64,000 nucleotides of DNA. Source: Neospora caninum Liverpool. Lineage: Eukaryota > Apicomplexa > Conoidasida > Eucoccidiorida > Sarcocystidae. The notes under the pieces were generated by a model. The model saw only the letters and a program-made list of their open reading frames with translations. It did no database searches and had not been told where the DNA came from. Shown here in pieces: positions 22,736 through 34,900 of this stretch. Location of the stretch: the NCBI RefSeq assembly GCF_000208865.1, contig NC_018398.1, forward strand, positions 1,984,001-2,048,000. Reading direction: 5' to 3'. The translations under genes and the position numbers were made by a program. The stretch's first letter is position 1; each line of letters opens with the position of its first letter.

Positions 22736-23635
22736 ATGAGGGTTTCCTTTGGCCTCCCGCTTCATCGAGCTAGTTTCGGCCTTGTTGGTGTCATTGTCTC
22801 TCTGTACGGGTGCGTAGTGCCTGCTCCAGAGGGTGTGTTCCCAGCCACGGGTCTTGGACCCGCTGCTTGGAATCACCAGGGATCCCTCGCTCAGATAAAG
22901 GCAGAGTCGAAGGGCGCCCTTTCTATTTCACTCTGCAACGGAAACCCATGCGGACCCCATGGCAACTGCATCCCAAATGCTAGTTCGTACACTTACAGTT
23001 GTTCGTGTGAAGGAGGTTACGTGGAAGTAACAACTGGCAACAAAGCAACGTGCCAAAGAAAAGATGCCTGTGACACCAGCCCATGTGGAACCAAGGATGC
23101 GGTGAAAGAATGCAGGCCTAACGGGCAGTATTACGCGTGCATTTGTCAGACTGGGTATCAGTCAGTCACAACAAATGCAGGCCCAAGATGCCAGCGAATC
23201 AAATCGACAACTACGCCATGTTCTTCTAACCCATGTGGCGGAACAGAGGCAGTGGCTGCTTGTCTCGTGACGGGAGCAACAACATATTCGTGCACATGTC
23301 AGCCAGGCTATGAACCGGTAACTACGGACCAGGGAGAAACGTGCCAGAAAACAGATCCCTGTGTAAGCAATCCCTGCGGATCGTCGAAGTATGTGCTATC
23401 ATGTACTGCCACTGACGCCGGCTACACTTGCGAGTGTGCACAGGGAGCGCAGAAGACTGGTTCCGAATCAGCACCGACGTGCGTCGCTAGTGACACAGAT
23501 ATGACCCAGTGGTACGTGATCGGTGGCATCGGCGGATGCCTTTGCCTGTTTGCTGTGGTTTATTTGGTGAAGTCCAAGCCATCACCAAACCCCAACGATC
23601 CATTGTATGCCCACGATTTCGAAGGTATGTATTGA
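22736..23635 (+). CDS. EGF-type microneme membrane protein, MIC7/MIC9-like
   Basis: A short type I membrane protein, 299 residues, intronless. A signal peptide (hydrophobic core about residues 13-28) and a short linker precede four EGF-like domains at about 67-106, 112-152, 162-203 and 209-249. These follow the family pattern, for example CDTSPCGTKDAVKECR. A transmembrane helix lies at 259-278 (VIGGIGGCLCLFAVVYLV), and the 21-residue tail ends FEGMY. There is no chitin-binding-like domain and no preceding non-canonical EGF, unlike both neighbours. The architecture fits the small EGF-only microneme proteins described as MIC7 and MIC9 in T. gondii. I cannot say which one, or whether it is a distinct paralogue. 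It sits in the same orientation between the two MIC8-type genes. The aromatic end of the tail is in keeping with microneme sorting signals, which is an inference. Confidence 0.85.
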   Translation: MRVSFGLPLHRASFGLVGVIVSLYGCVVPAPEGVFPATGLGPAAWNHQGSLAQIKAESKGALSISLCNGNPCGPHGNCIPNASSYTYSCSCEGGYVEVTTGNKATCQRKDACDTSPCGTKDAVKECRPNGQYYACICQTGYQSVTTNAGPRCQRIKSTTTPCSSNPCGGTEAVAACLVTGATTYSCTCQPGYEPVTTDQGETCQKTDPCVSNPCGSSKYVLSCTATDAGYTCECAQGAQKTGSESAPTCVASDTDMTQWYVIGGIGGCLCLFAVVYLVKSKPSPNPNDPLYAHDFEGMY

Positions 23636-25831
23636 CTGGAGCGTGGTGCCATGCTCAGTATCTGGGGACAATCTGGGCGTAGGGCTGACAATGCACGGTT
23701 GAATAGGCGGGTGGCTGCCGCCGTTGCCCGGTGCCGGATTACGGGCCACGGCAGCCGACGCTCCAGAAAGAATTGCCGACTGCAACTCTTTGGAAGATCA
23801 TCCAACACCATATGAGTTCCTTATCGTGGGTCGAAAGCAAATCGTGCGTCTTCACCTTCCGTGAGTACAACGTTCCTCCGTAGGGATATCTTCTTTTCTG
23901 TGCAAATGTTGAGGGCAGTGTAATCTCCCTCACCCCCCGCCAACACACACATGGCTCGGTGAGCACATTCTGACCGATGAGGCAAAACAATGACAGTCGA
24001 ATGTGTGTTAACGAGACTGACTGAAACACGTGTTCCACTGAACGGGTCAACATCATCGTCATCCGTTTCCCTACTGATCTGCGGCATAACCCACATGTAC
24101 TGGGAACTTTTAGACGCCTGTACTTAAAACTTCCACATCTTGAGGAGAGGCCCAGGCACAAATCTGCCAGAGAAACACGTCACGAGTGTGAGGGCATGAC
24201 AAATATGTTTAAAGTCTCGCCTATTGTTGAATGAATGACTTCAAACACGATGTTGTCTATTGCTTGGCGATTCTCGCCATCCACACAACCGGTCCTTTGT
24301 CTCCTCCGCGGCCAGTGCAAGCTGATGGGTTGTAGCCCTCGTAGCAATGGTAGTCTTTGGCCACGGGCCATCCCCGCTTCTGCTGTGCAAGCCGAGGACT
24401 CATTCAGCACGCACTGTGGAGACACATTGCGCAGTATGGCTGCATCCCGAGCTTCCGGTAAACCAAGGACCACTTTTGGCGGCTCTTTACACTTCTGCTG
24501 GATGAAAACGTTGCTTGCCATTGCAGTGGTCATCCTAGCAATACAGTATCACGGCCTTCTATGGCACATGGCCTTTAATTGGCCTCTTTTCTGGGGCGGG
24601 CCCCTACTGGAAGCGGCCAGCTCTTCGTAGCGTTGAATATTAGCGCATGTAACACTGGCGCAGCTCCGCTTCAGCACGAATTCAGAGATAGCAGAAAGTG
24701 ACGGGTATTACCTTCTTTACAGTGCCCCTTTTTATCCACGTATTGTTCGTCGTGCCTCAAGTATCGTACAACGCGACCCGTTCGACAGTAGTAGAGGCAC
24801 AGTACACATACACCGGCATGGAAGATGTGACGAACTCTTAAGATTGTGATTGAAGACGGCCAGTGCCTGCACCGGTCCCCATAGGAAGCGTTAGCTACAA
24901 AATGAAAAAATTGGAAACCCTTGTTTCTCGACGGAAAGAGCTCGCTGCCGTAGCGAATGGCCAACAATTCCTTTCCGACATCAAGCTTTCAGTTACTGGG
25001 AGAAAAGGGCCATCGTAAGCCAATCTCTGTGTTCGCCGATATTGCTGGTCCGCGTCGCAAACATTCCTACAGATATCGATACGCGTAAAGAAAATACAAC
25101 AAGATATTGCGCGACACCAACGGTAAACTGAGTGACCACGAAACGTAGGGCAGCGTCCCAACCAGCATATATCCTGCTTGCATGGTCTGGGATTGTTTAT
25201 TCCCCTCGCCAAGCAGCGGTAGTGGATGTGCTGCAGTTCAGTTGCTGTTACAAGCGAAGAACAGTCCGTGGAGTGTACCGAGGCTTGACGCTGCGCCCAG
25301 AGACTGATGTGAACAGCAGCGAGTTGCAAGTTGTGACTGGAGCGACAGACCGTTTTCTTCTTAGGTGCCCACCGGCTAGCTACGTCGAAACTGTAGGCGG
25401 CCCAGTTGTTTGATGGTAAAGAATTGTTTCCGTTTGTATACTCCAGGAATGATAACGGTTAATCACCCGAGTGGTGTTTGGCTGTTTCGAACTCCATCGG
25501 ACTGATCCGAGGGCGAACCGTGACCCCAACCGATTCGTAGTGATGAGCAGCGACGCCACGAGCGCATATCTGTGGCGACTCCGCTGAGAACCGCCGATTT
25601 GCTTGTTTCATCTGTTTCATATGCCGTTTTTGTGGCCACGGTTTTATGCGAACAAGGGGAAGGGCTTTTTTCCCCTTCCATGCAGTGCAGCCCAATAATG
25701 CAGCTGTTGTGACAAATGCAGGATTTCCTCATCTGTTTCATGGGCGGGAGGCTTCGCACACTTCAGTCAGATCCGTTTCTTTCATCATCTGATAGCGATC
25801 TCTCTCGTTCCGTGACTTTTTTCGAGACAGA
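23636..25831. other. intergenic interval upstream of MIC8
   Basis: About 2.2 kb with the MIC8 promoter and leader. One plus-strand frame (24235-24630, 131 codons) contains a possible membrane segment, LLAIAVVILAIQYHG, near its C-terminal end. An overlapping 117-codon minus-strand frame competes with it. Neither has homology or splice evidence, so neither is called as a gene. Confidence 0.4.
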
Positions 25832-27880
25832 ATGAAGGTTAGCCGTATATGGTGTTTTTTTGCGTGGCATATGGTTGTGCAGGTCTCCGTCCTCAAAGAG
25901 ACGGGCCGCATTTTGGTCTCTGCGATCCGACAGGATCTCCAGCATACCCATGCTGCCCTTCTTAACGGTGTCGGTGAGCCTGCAGGCCCAGAAGATGAGA
26001 ATTCGTGGCTGTGTCGGATATCTAGAGGCTTTGAAGCATGTGGTAGCAGGAAGTATTCGGAGAATGAACGCACAGGGATGTATTGTCCGGAGGGATTCTG
26101 CTGTAGCAAGACGGCATGTTTTTACGGCTCGTGTGGGAGTTGGTGCCACGACAACTGGGCTTTGTGCAGCTCAAATCTAATCTACCACATAGAGTACAGC
26201 TACGGGAAATGCAATTGTAAGCGATTCCAAGAAAAATGTGATGTGAACGCCAGTTGTGTAGATGCAAACAGAGACGATGGAGGTGCGTATTGCCAGTGCA
26301 ACGACGGATATTGGGGTGATGGTAAATCGTGTAAGATTGACTTTTGCAAATATAAGCCCTGCGGCGCAGGGACTTGTACCAGAACGGATGATGGATACAC
26401 GTGTGAGTGCCCAGAAACTCACAACCTCGTTGTCATTGAAGACAAACAGACGTGCAAGGAGAAGCCAGACTTTTGCTTGGCAGAGCCTTGCGGACCACCG
26501 TTCATGGTTGAGAAGTGCGTGAACCACGATGAGGAGTACGAATGTGTTTGCAAGCAAGGGTATGCAGCCCGGAATGGCAGGTGTGAGGAAATAGATCTGT
26601 GCGCGGAATCACCATGTGGCTCCGAAGAAGCCGTGCATGAGTGCATAACAGAGAAGGAGCCGAAATTAAGGTATAGATGCACCTGCAAGGCAGGATTTGA
26701 TTTGTCAACCCTGTCAGATGGTATTTCCCAAAAGTGCGTGAAGAACTGGTGTTACGACGATCCCTGTGGACCCCGGGACCAAGTCGAAAGTTGCAAGTCA
26801 AAGGAAGACGGATACTCTTGCTTGTGTGCGGAAGGTTCTGAGGTTCAAGAAACTCATGGCAAGGAAAAGTGCGTCAGATCTGACTTGTGCCGCAATAACC
26901 CGTGTGGTTCAGAGGAGGCAGTGAAGCAATGCTACTCTCATGGCACGAGTTACGGGTGTTTGTGCAATACGGGTTACACTGAAGTGCCTGTAGACGGAAA
27001 GAACATGTGTCAGAGGGGAGACCCCTGCACTCTGCAGATGTGTGGCAGTAGCGAGGCGGTTGACGAGTGCACAACTGATGGTTCGTCATATGCGTGTACT
27101 TGCAAACCACGATACACGATTGCCGTTAAAAATGGCAAGAAGTTGTGCATCCCAGAAAAGGAGTGTATTTCTCAGTGCGGCCCGCCAGAAGCAGTGAAAA
27201 GCTGCGAAATCCTAGACTCTGGCGCATATCATTGTAGCTGCAACCCAGGATACGTTATGAGATACAGCGGGAGTGTAAAAGGATGTGCCGCGGGAGATCA
27301 GTGTTCTACTAATCCTTGTGGGGCAGAGGACGCCGTGCGCAGTTGCATTCCTGATGGACAAGGCTATGATTGCGAGTGCAATACGGGGTTCGTCAAAAGA
27401 GTGTTGCCTGATGGGAAACCGATCTGTGCCGATCCAGCGAGCTGCGTGGGAAATCCATGCGGGAGCTCGGATATGGTGGAGGCTTGCGTCGCCGGGACTA
27501 CTACTTACACCTGTAGATGCAAAGAAGGATACACAGTTCAGTTAATCCGGGCAAACTCCCAATGTTTTCCAGTGGGTGGGACTGACAAGCAAAAAGCGGA
27601 TGAGCAGGAAAGACAAGAGAGCACCGGTGGATACTCGACTGCCGCTATTGCAGGGGGAGTTGTGGGGGGTTTGGCCCTTCTCGGTATTGTCGCCGCAGGA
27701 ATTTCTAACTCAAGGAACAGAGGATATGCAAACGATGACGACTCGCAACTACCCCCGCATCTCGCACGACCAGGAATGCGCCCATCGTTGGAAGCAATGG
27801 ACGATCGCGCATGGGCATCTTCTCCAAGTCTGGTTCCGCCTCCGGGTGCGCGGCCACCATCAAACAGTATCTGGGGCTAA
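25832..27880 (+). CDS. MIC8: microneme protein MIC8: chitin-binding-like domain, 10 EGF domains, TM
   Basis: A type I membrane adhesin of the micronemes. In T. gondii, MIC8 is needed for moving-junction formation during invasion and escorts the soluble MIC3. One uninterrupted frame gives 682 residues. The signal peptide covers residues 1 to about 20. The Cys-rich chitin-binding-like domain is at 61-112 ([18 protein letters not shown]). Ten EGF-like domains follow: a first of the non-canonical type (CDVNASCVD), then nine with the C..PCG...V..C signature. The transmembrane helix at 603-624 ([17 protein letters not shown]) contains IAGG, the pattern cut by the rhomboid protease ROM4 in several microneme proteins. 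The 58-residue tail is Pro-rich with an acidic patch (NDDD) and ends SNSIWG. Domain count and length match the described MIC8. It is the last gene of the three-gene adhesin cluster. Confidence 0.92.
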   Translation: MKVSRIWCFFAWHMVVQVSVLKETGRILVSAIRQDLQHTHAALLNGVGEPAGPEDENSWLCRISRGFEACGSRKYSENERTGMYCPEGFCCSKTACFYGSCGSWCHDNWALCSSNLIYHIEYSYGKCNCKRFQEKCDVNASCVDANRDDGGAYCQCNDGYWGDGKSCKIDFCKYKPCGAGTCTRTDDGYTCECPETHNLVVIEDKQTCKEKPDFCLAEPCGPPFMVEKCVNHDEEYECVCKQGYAARNGRCEEIDLCAESPCGSEEAVHECITEKEPKLRYRCTCKAGFDLSTLSDGISQKCVKNWCYDDPCGPRDQVESCKSKEDGYSCLCAEGSEVQETHGKEKCVRSDLCRNNPCGSEEAVKQCYSHGTSYGCLCNTGYTEVPVDGKNMCQRGDPCTLQMCGSSEAVDECTTDGSSYACTCKPRYTIAVKNGKKLCIPEKECISQCGPPEAVKSCEILDSGAYHCSCNPGYVMRYSGSVKGCAAGDQCSTNPCGAEDAVRSCIPDGQGYDCECNTGFVKRVLPDGKPICADPASCVGNPCGSSDMVEACVAGTTTYTCRCKEGYTVQLIRANSQCFPVGGTDKQKADEQERQESTGGYSTAAIAGGVVGGLALLGIVAAGISNSRNRGYANDDDSQLPPHLARPGMRPSLEAMDDRAWASSPSLVPPPGARPPSNSIWG

Positions 27881-28860
27881 TCAGCAGAGGCTTTGTAGTC
27901 TTGCTTGCTCTTTGCCTGCTAGTGACCGGCAGAATAAGTGAGCAGGTGTTGACGAACGGACGGGTAATGTAATGTCAATGTATAGCCGAAGCAGGCCCAA
28001 ACACGAGACACGCTTTTCTGCCCCGCACTTGGTGGTCACTGATGTTCGGCAAGCTCTACCGCACAATAATATATCTCCGTCTTCGCGTCCCCTGTTTGAG
28101 ATGTATGGAAGAAACAACAGAAACAGGAAATACTTTCCTCCATTATAAGTTTCCAAGTTTTGTGCCTATCTGCACTACACACTCTCAAAGAGGAGCGAAA
28201 CTTGTCCTCACATATATTCAGCCATACAGGCATTGATGTGATGGTTGGCGTCTATGTTTCAAGAAGCTCTTGGGGTGGTACATCGAGTCCCCAAACATCA
28301 TAATGTAGACACTTTCTTTGAGACTTCTGCCGTCAATGAGGACTGTCGTTGTGCGCCTGTGGGCTACTCGAAAACTGCGCTATCTACAGAGTGTCAAGAA
28401 GCGAGTCGTTTTCGGTACTGCAACACTATGTTGTCACGTGTACTGATGTTTCGTGGAGTCCTTGTTCTTTCTCGGTTTCATACCCACTGACCATCTTGTT
28501 GCTTTCCTTATTGACTGAGTCTGTAGAGGTATTGCCAAGATGAACCATTGAAACAGTCTTAATCGTCAAGGGGGTGTGCGCATCCGGAAGTTAGCAATGC
28601 TTGGTTGAGCATGTTCGTGTTTTTTCGTTTTATGGGGATGAGCGAATTTCTAACGGATTGCGCTAGGTGGAGGTTTCATCAGCCAGAGTGTCGCTACTGT
28701 AATGCTCTATGAGGATAGTGGGCAGCGGAAGAGACCTGTGGTGAAAGATAGTTGCTTAGTGGCGTCGGCAGACGATTGCCAGGGAGACTAACAACGGCTG
28801 TAAAAAATACTAACGAGACCCAAAGAAATGATGGACTTTGGTTTGCCACTGTCGTATGAA

Positions 28861-28863
<3 letters not shown>

Positions 28864-28892
<29 letters not shown>
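28864..28892. repeat. (AT)n microsatellite
   Basis: A pure AT run in the 3' flank downstream of MIC8. The Ile-Tyr repeats it encodes in either direction are spurious. Confidence 0.9.
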
Positions 28893-28896
<4 letters not shown>

Positions 28897-30906
28897 TGTA
28901 GATGTACCTGTATCTATACATATGTACGTGTGCCTTGATTGCTGCACCATGCCGTTTTGTGGCCTGTTTTACGAAGGAGAAGGGATTCCCCTTTCATTTC
29001 ATTTGCAGAAAATTGACAAGAGCTGCAGCCTCACCATTGCCATGTGGTTGTCTTGCTACGATGTCCGTAGATGTCGGATGATGTAATTCCTTGGAAGCAA
29101 GGCTTGAACCAGAAATCGCGCAAATGCGATGCTATGGCGACCATTTCTGAACTTGTAAACAGATAGACTCGAGAGGAATGTACTTCGGCAGAGGAAGAAG
29201 AAAGGAGAGGTAGTTCTGCCTTCGGAACCATAATCATTTGATGCATTTCCCAACCGTATGATGCTGTGTATCGTCTGCATAAATTTCTTCCTGGCATCAC
29301 TCCATCCGGCACCACGTGCTGCATGAGGGCACAGCGTCGTCAGCACAAAAGCGGAGCATACTACTGCCTGCTTAAGACAAAAGATTTTGATGACAGGTTG
29401 ACACCTACGCCGAGATAGTGACCCAAAACGAAACCATCGAAACACTCGTGCGTCAGAGCATGGTCTGCGGTACAGGTTCCGGTCCACAACATCGGATCAA
29501 CACAGACAGAAGACTCCTTCGTTTACAGAGCACTACTGAATATTTTGTACGTTCGAAGAGTGTTATAGCGGGAAAGGAGCAAGCGAGTTTTTTTCAGTGG
29601 GCAGAAGAATGTCGTGTTCATGAGTACGGGGGGTGGACACGCATTCGAAGCAACCTACGAATCGGCTGCGTCGACTGAAGAGGCACGGATACAGAAAACG
29701 TTCAGGAACAAAGGTAGAAGAAGAGGAACGGCTAGCTAACTTAGAGAAGACGGCCTTCGGGGGAGACTACAGAAAGGAAAGGAGGAAACATGCAAACCTC
29801 CGGTTTATATAAGGGCTACACTAGCAAACTGCTTACGCACACGAAGAATGGCAGTTTTGACCTAGATGCACGACGTTGGGATGAGCTCGAGACGATTTGT
29901 TAGCAAGACACCTAGGACCACTCTTGAATACTAAACTCAGGGTCAGCCCCTTCGATTTCCGACTGCGACGGAGTTGATAATTAATCCAGGGGACTCTTGG
30001 GTTACGACAAGACCACGTGAATAATGCAGTCGTGAACGTAGACGATTTCGGAGGACAATTTGCGGCGACACAGAATTTGTGATCGACTTCTCGTCTTACC
30101 CGAGCCATGTTCGGTAGGACATTCTCCAAATATATTGCCGCACTCGTGGTTTTCGACTCCCACGCTGTCATTTTGGTGAAATAGTCCTGGTATGTGTCGT
30201 TCGAGGGCAATCGGCTCACCACGAATTCCACGCAGCTCCCCGGCAGACAGCAATTCGATGCGCGGACGCTTCCACCGTCCACAAGGGAATGCAGTTTAGC
30301 ACTAGCATTCTGTGCAGAGTCAATCTTCGAACAGCGCAAGTCCCTTCGCGGAACTCTCAAGAGCTCCTTGTGGTTGACAGCGCAACCACAGTGTACATAT
30401 TTCTGCATGTGGTGAGTCTGCAGATCGCGACTCGTCTCGTCGGGTGTCTCACCTTCTCCACGTCCCACCGCGAAGATTTTCCTGTGCGTAGTTATTGCAC
30501 TACATGAATGTGTAGGAATTTTCCTTTTGCGTTTTGCGATTTCGTGCCTACTTTTTGCTCCGACAGTTTCGGGCCAGAAGGTTACACAAGCCTTTGTTCT
30601 ATTTCACGGTGGACAGGATTTAATTTTCCTCAGATCTCCTCAGAAAAAATCACAGGTTGTGTTCTGCACACACCGAAACCTTCCACAGTTGTTATGTAGT
30701 CCCCCCTTAATCAGAAATGCTTACGTTTGTCGAGCACCCTTCTCTACTCCTACAGCCAAGAACAATACCGAAACCGACGAAGCCACGACTCCGAAATGCG
30801 GTTGCGACATCTGTTCCTGGGTTGTCCTTTGCACCCGCGTGCACCAGGTCGGCCTTCGCTGATTCACTCCGTCCTCGCTGTATTTTTGTGCTCCATCGTA
30901 ACTCCG

Positions 30907-30926
30907 TATATATATATATATATATA
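30907..30926. repeat. (AT)n microsatellite
   Basis: A short AT run followed by a CATACATACAT stretch, in the convergent intergenic interval. Confidence 0.85.
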
Positions 30927-31046
30927 CATACATACATCTTTCTGACACACGCAAGCACATGGCGAAGCGGACGGCACTGATAATACGAAAAGCAGAAAGC
31001 AGATCTACATCCATGGGTAAGTAGATGCACACATGCATCTGTAGTC

Positions 31047-31068
31047 ATATATATATATATATATATAT
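31047..31068. repeat. (AT)n microsatellite
   Basis: An AT dinucleotide run about 0.9 kb beyond the 3' end of the S9 peptidase coding region. Confidence 0.85.
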
Positions 31069-31936
31069 CTACGTGTGCCGTAAATACAAATTTGCCAATT
31101 TGAATACGCAGATGCTTTCTGAGGGCAGTTAACCCCCCTGTGACTGATGATCCGGAAGTTGATGGCGGGGACTGAGAGTCTGGCACTTTTATTCCTTGAC
31201 GACCGGTGCCTTGTTTGCCGCGAAAAGAACAGCAGCGTCTTCTCAAGCGTTGTTTCCCAACCTCTTCTTTCGTCTGAGTACACGACATCTCAATTGAATC
31301 ATTCACTTCGTGAATAAACACTCTCCTTATCATCTTCCACACCTCGCGACGTTGTCAACGGATCGATAGGAGTGTTGGTCGAAAAAAAGCTTACACGAAC
31401 GCTTATACGTATGTGTATGTATGCAGTGGTACATCGATGCAAATGCTGACATTCGTAGAAATATAGCGATGCATGAATGCATATAGATGTATTCACGCAT
31501 GGTGAGTGCTGGAATACGCACGAAAGTGCCGACATTTATGCACGCAGACGTGCTTGTGCCAAATACATACACGCATATTTACACAATAAAAACATAATTA
31601 TACGTTTGCTTGTATCCACAAACATCTGTAAATGACCCGTTCCCAAAATGGCACGCTACAAATGTGTATGTTTCCTTAGTTGCCCATTGATGGGCGTTCC
31701 TTTTCGTACCCCGCCTTCATACCGGTTTCCCTGCCTAGTGTGACCTTACACATGTGTATTCTTGTATGCAACCAAACACACGGTAAGCACACGTAAGGCC
31801 GAGATTTCCATTCGCCTGTAGGCATCGTCGTCGAGCACATGTTTATCTGCCGCTTTCCCCCAGGGGTATCACCTCTCCTTCATTGCATCTCCATTGCACA
31901 CCTCTGCAGCCTTGTCTCTCCTCTTCCCTCACGCCT

Positions 31937-34900
31937 TCAAGCAACTGTTCCGTCGGCGTATGCAGCGGCTTCTCGCTGCCCCCCTTTCCCTGCTCCCTTC
32001 TGTCCCCCTGTCTTTTTCGCAACGCTTGCTCCTCTGTCTCCCAAAACACCGAGGGCTGGGGCTGCCCTGGGTGCGCTTTCCGAATCCAAACCGGAGGCAC
32101 CCGGAAGCGAGGGCGCATTTGTCGAAACACGTGACGCGCTCCTACGCTGCTGCCTGGGCCACTGCGGCCTCAAATGTGCGGGGAGCAAATGCTTGGCAAA
32201 AAAGAGATGCAGCTTTTGGACAAAAAAGCGCCGTTCAGTCGGAATACTCGGTCCGTGACGGGACTGTGGAAGGCAGACGAAATCCGCGGGGAGCTGTGCA
32301 GACAAGAGAGACAGGGAGAAAGGACAGAGAAAGATGCTCGAGATGGCCGACACGCAGTAAACGTGGGACGGAACAGGGAGTGAAGGACGACGAAGGAGCA
32401 CGAAAGGCAAGGAAAGGAGTGAACAGACAAACAGCAGGCGAGGATACTAGGGAATTCCACCTCACACAAGAGCGCTGACGGAAACACGCTGCCCACTCCA
32501 GAACGATGTGCACGGGTTTGCTCTCTCCTCTTCTTGCTTTTTCAGCTGCCGCCTCGCCACTCTGCATGCACATTCGCGCCCCACATCCACCTCCGCTCCT
32601 CGATTTCCTTGTTCTTCGCCGATTGTCTCTTCCCCCAGTTTCCGCGGTGCGCCACTCCACCGACACGTATCTTTACATTCATAATGTACCTTGGTACACC
32701 TACATCCCTTACTGGGCCTATTTGTACGGCCGCACATTCTTTAGATGCAAGCATGCATGCACTTGTGATCTCACCTGATGCCGTATCATCTTATCGAGGA
32801 GGATGAGACTATGTTGCATGTGCACATTTTCGTCGAGATATCCATGAAGAAGTTTAAGTCGATTGGTTTGCGGTTCCAAGAACTTGACATGGTTCAAGAC
32901 GCTGCTTTGTTTGTAGCCTTCGGAGTTCAGACGCGGAAGCGACAGATATCTCTCCGTGTAGTGTGTGCTGTACAGCTGCAACGAACGAACGGCAACGAAC
33001 ACGCAGAGTTTCGAGCGAGACGTGGCAGACCTCGTGGTTTCCTCCTGCGGCGACAGTTTCGAAAAGACAAGCTTTCCTTGGTGCCCGAGGCATAAGACTC
33101 CGACGAAACAAACGGAGAGCCCAACAGCGCAGCCCTCCAGCTTCAGCTAGGTTCCGGCATGTGCGTTTTCATGCAAACACAGGTGTACGTACATGATGAG
33201 GGTGCCAGTCAAACGGATGCAAGAACCTGGGGGATTTCCCACCTAACTACACTGAAAATCCACATCTCCATGTGGCTGTCTATGCATAATTGAGTCAAGA
33301 GATTCCAAGCTCCACGTGCGTACGTCCGTCTGCAAATGAATAGCTCGTCCCACTTGTGTAATCCGAAGGCGTTCATCTTCCGTTCCCCCGAATATTCAAA
33401 ATTCTGCTCCCTCTCCCGGAAGAACGACGCAAATCTGTCTCTCTTGGATTCTGCTCGTATTCTTTGGAGCATTCCCTCCACCACACATACATGCTTACAT
33501 GGCCTATATATACGGTGCATCTTTAGATCCATTGATCCAAATATATATATATATATATATATAGATATATACGCATGCTCGGTGACGTTTCTCTACATTT
33601 CTGACCACGTGTAGGCTCTGTTCGCTGTAATAGCTGAGACCTCCATTTTGTTTCTCTGCGATCCGTACCTCCCAGGCAGTCACGGGGGCGGCGCTCCAGC
33701 AACAGGTGAAGAAATCGGGGTGCGTGAAGTGGGCCATGGCGGCCAGATATCCTCCGTAAGAAATTCCGTAGATGCCGACGCCGTACTTGACAAGACTGTC
33801 TCCTCCAATGGCTCCTATGTCTGCCGATCGTTTCCTTGCCTCTCTTTCAAGGCCCTCTGCTGCTTTCTCTGACCGCCCGTCTCGCTCGTTCTCTTGTCCT
33901 GTCTCGGCTACCTCGTCAAATGGGACTTCCGCCGGTGTCCTCTCCGCGTTGCAGTCCAGGCCCAAGATGCCTTCTGTTTTCGCTCTCTTCCGTCCCCGAG
34001 GCGAAGCTCTCTCAACTCCCCCTCTCTCGCTTGCCGCGACTGTACACTGAGACGCATCCCTCTCTTCTGCCTCGCCTGCCTTCCCCCTCGCTCCGGCATT
34101 GCCTTGAGGCGCCGCAGCTTCTCGGCCTCTCTTCTGCCTGAGTGCATGCGCGCGAGCCTGCTGCGTCTCTTTGGGCTCTGCGGCCGTGTCCAACGCACAC
34201 CCGGGGACCGCGCAAGGCTCAGAAGCGAGGCCAGACGGAGACACGTGAGATACGCGAGCAGCCTCGTCTGCGTGAAGAGCGACAAGACCTACGCGGTAGA
34301 GATGCATGACTGCAGCTCTCTGGTCGGAAAGCTCGGCAACGCCCAAGCGCCGATGAATCGCCGCCTTCTCAAAGGCGATGGACCTTCCATACGACCCACG
34401 ATTGTCCACTTTTACAACGATCAATCCTGAACACCCACGGAAGACAAAAAGAGCGCAAACGCACCTCAGACACGGCAACAACATCGCCCGCGACACCGCC
34501 ACAACTATGCGTACATTTTCTGCTGATATACGTACATCCACATGCACACAGACAAGTAGGCGACAGTTCTCTCTGCTCCACTGAGATAGTCCCATGTGAA
34601 CGTTTTTCCTTAGACGGAGATCTATCTATCTCGTTTTATACGCGTAGGGGGGATATGCACGTAGAATCACTATAGCCTGACACGGATGCCTCTGTTTGGT
34701 GTGTGCAAGAGTTAAAAATCGCTGTTTTTCGAGTGTTCGACGCAGCTATTCGTGTACCGAGTTTCGCCAGAGCTTGGGCTCGCATGTCCGTAAGCAGGTC
34801 GAACGCGTCGGGGACAAACTGCAGCGTGGGTCCTCCATAGAGAGACACAACAGCGCGGTACGGGCCTGGACACACACGCGCGCAGACAAACAAAAGAAAG

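Larger units (their letters stand above)
27881..31936. other. convergent intergenic interval between MIC8 and the S9 peptidase gene
   Basis: Both flanking genes end here, so this is 3' flank from two sides. It is AT-rich with three (AT)n microsatellites. A 111-codon plus-strand frame at 30527-30862 begins with a signal-peptide-like MRFAISCLLFAPTVSG and is Cys-rich, and a 211-codon minus-strand frame lies at 30468-29833. Neither has homology I recognise, and I do not call them as genes. Confidence 0.45.

Noticed and set aside
28838..29086. Frames with long Ile-Tyr repeats (also at 342-605, 30717-31342 and 35450-35680)
   Set aside because: These are translations of (AT)n microsatellites, not protein repeats.
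29833..30468. 211-codon minus-strand frame downstream of MIC8
   Set aside because: No signal peptide, domain or splice support, irregular composition, and overlapping plus-strand frames. It is best explained as chance.
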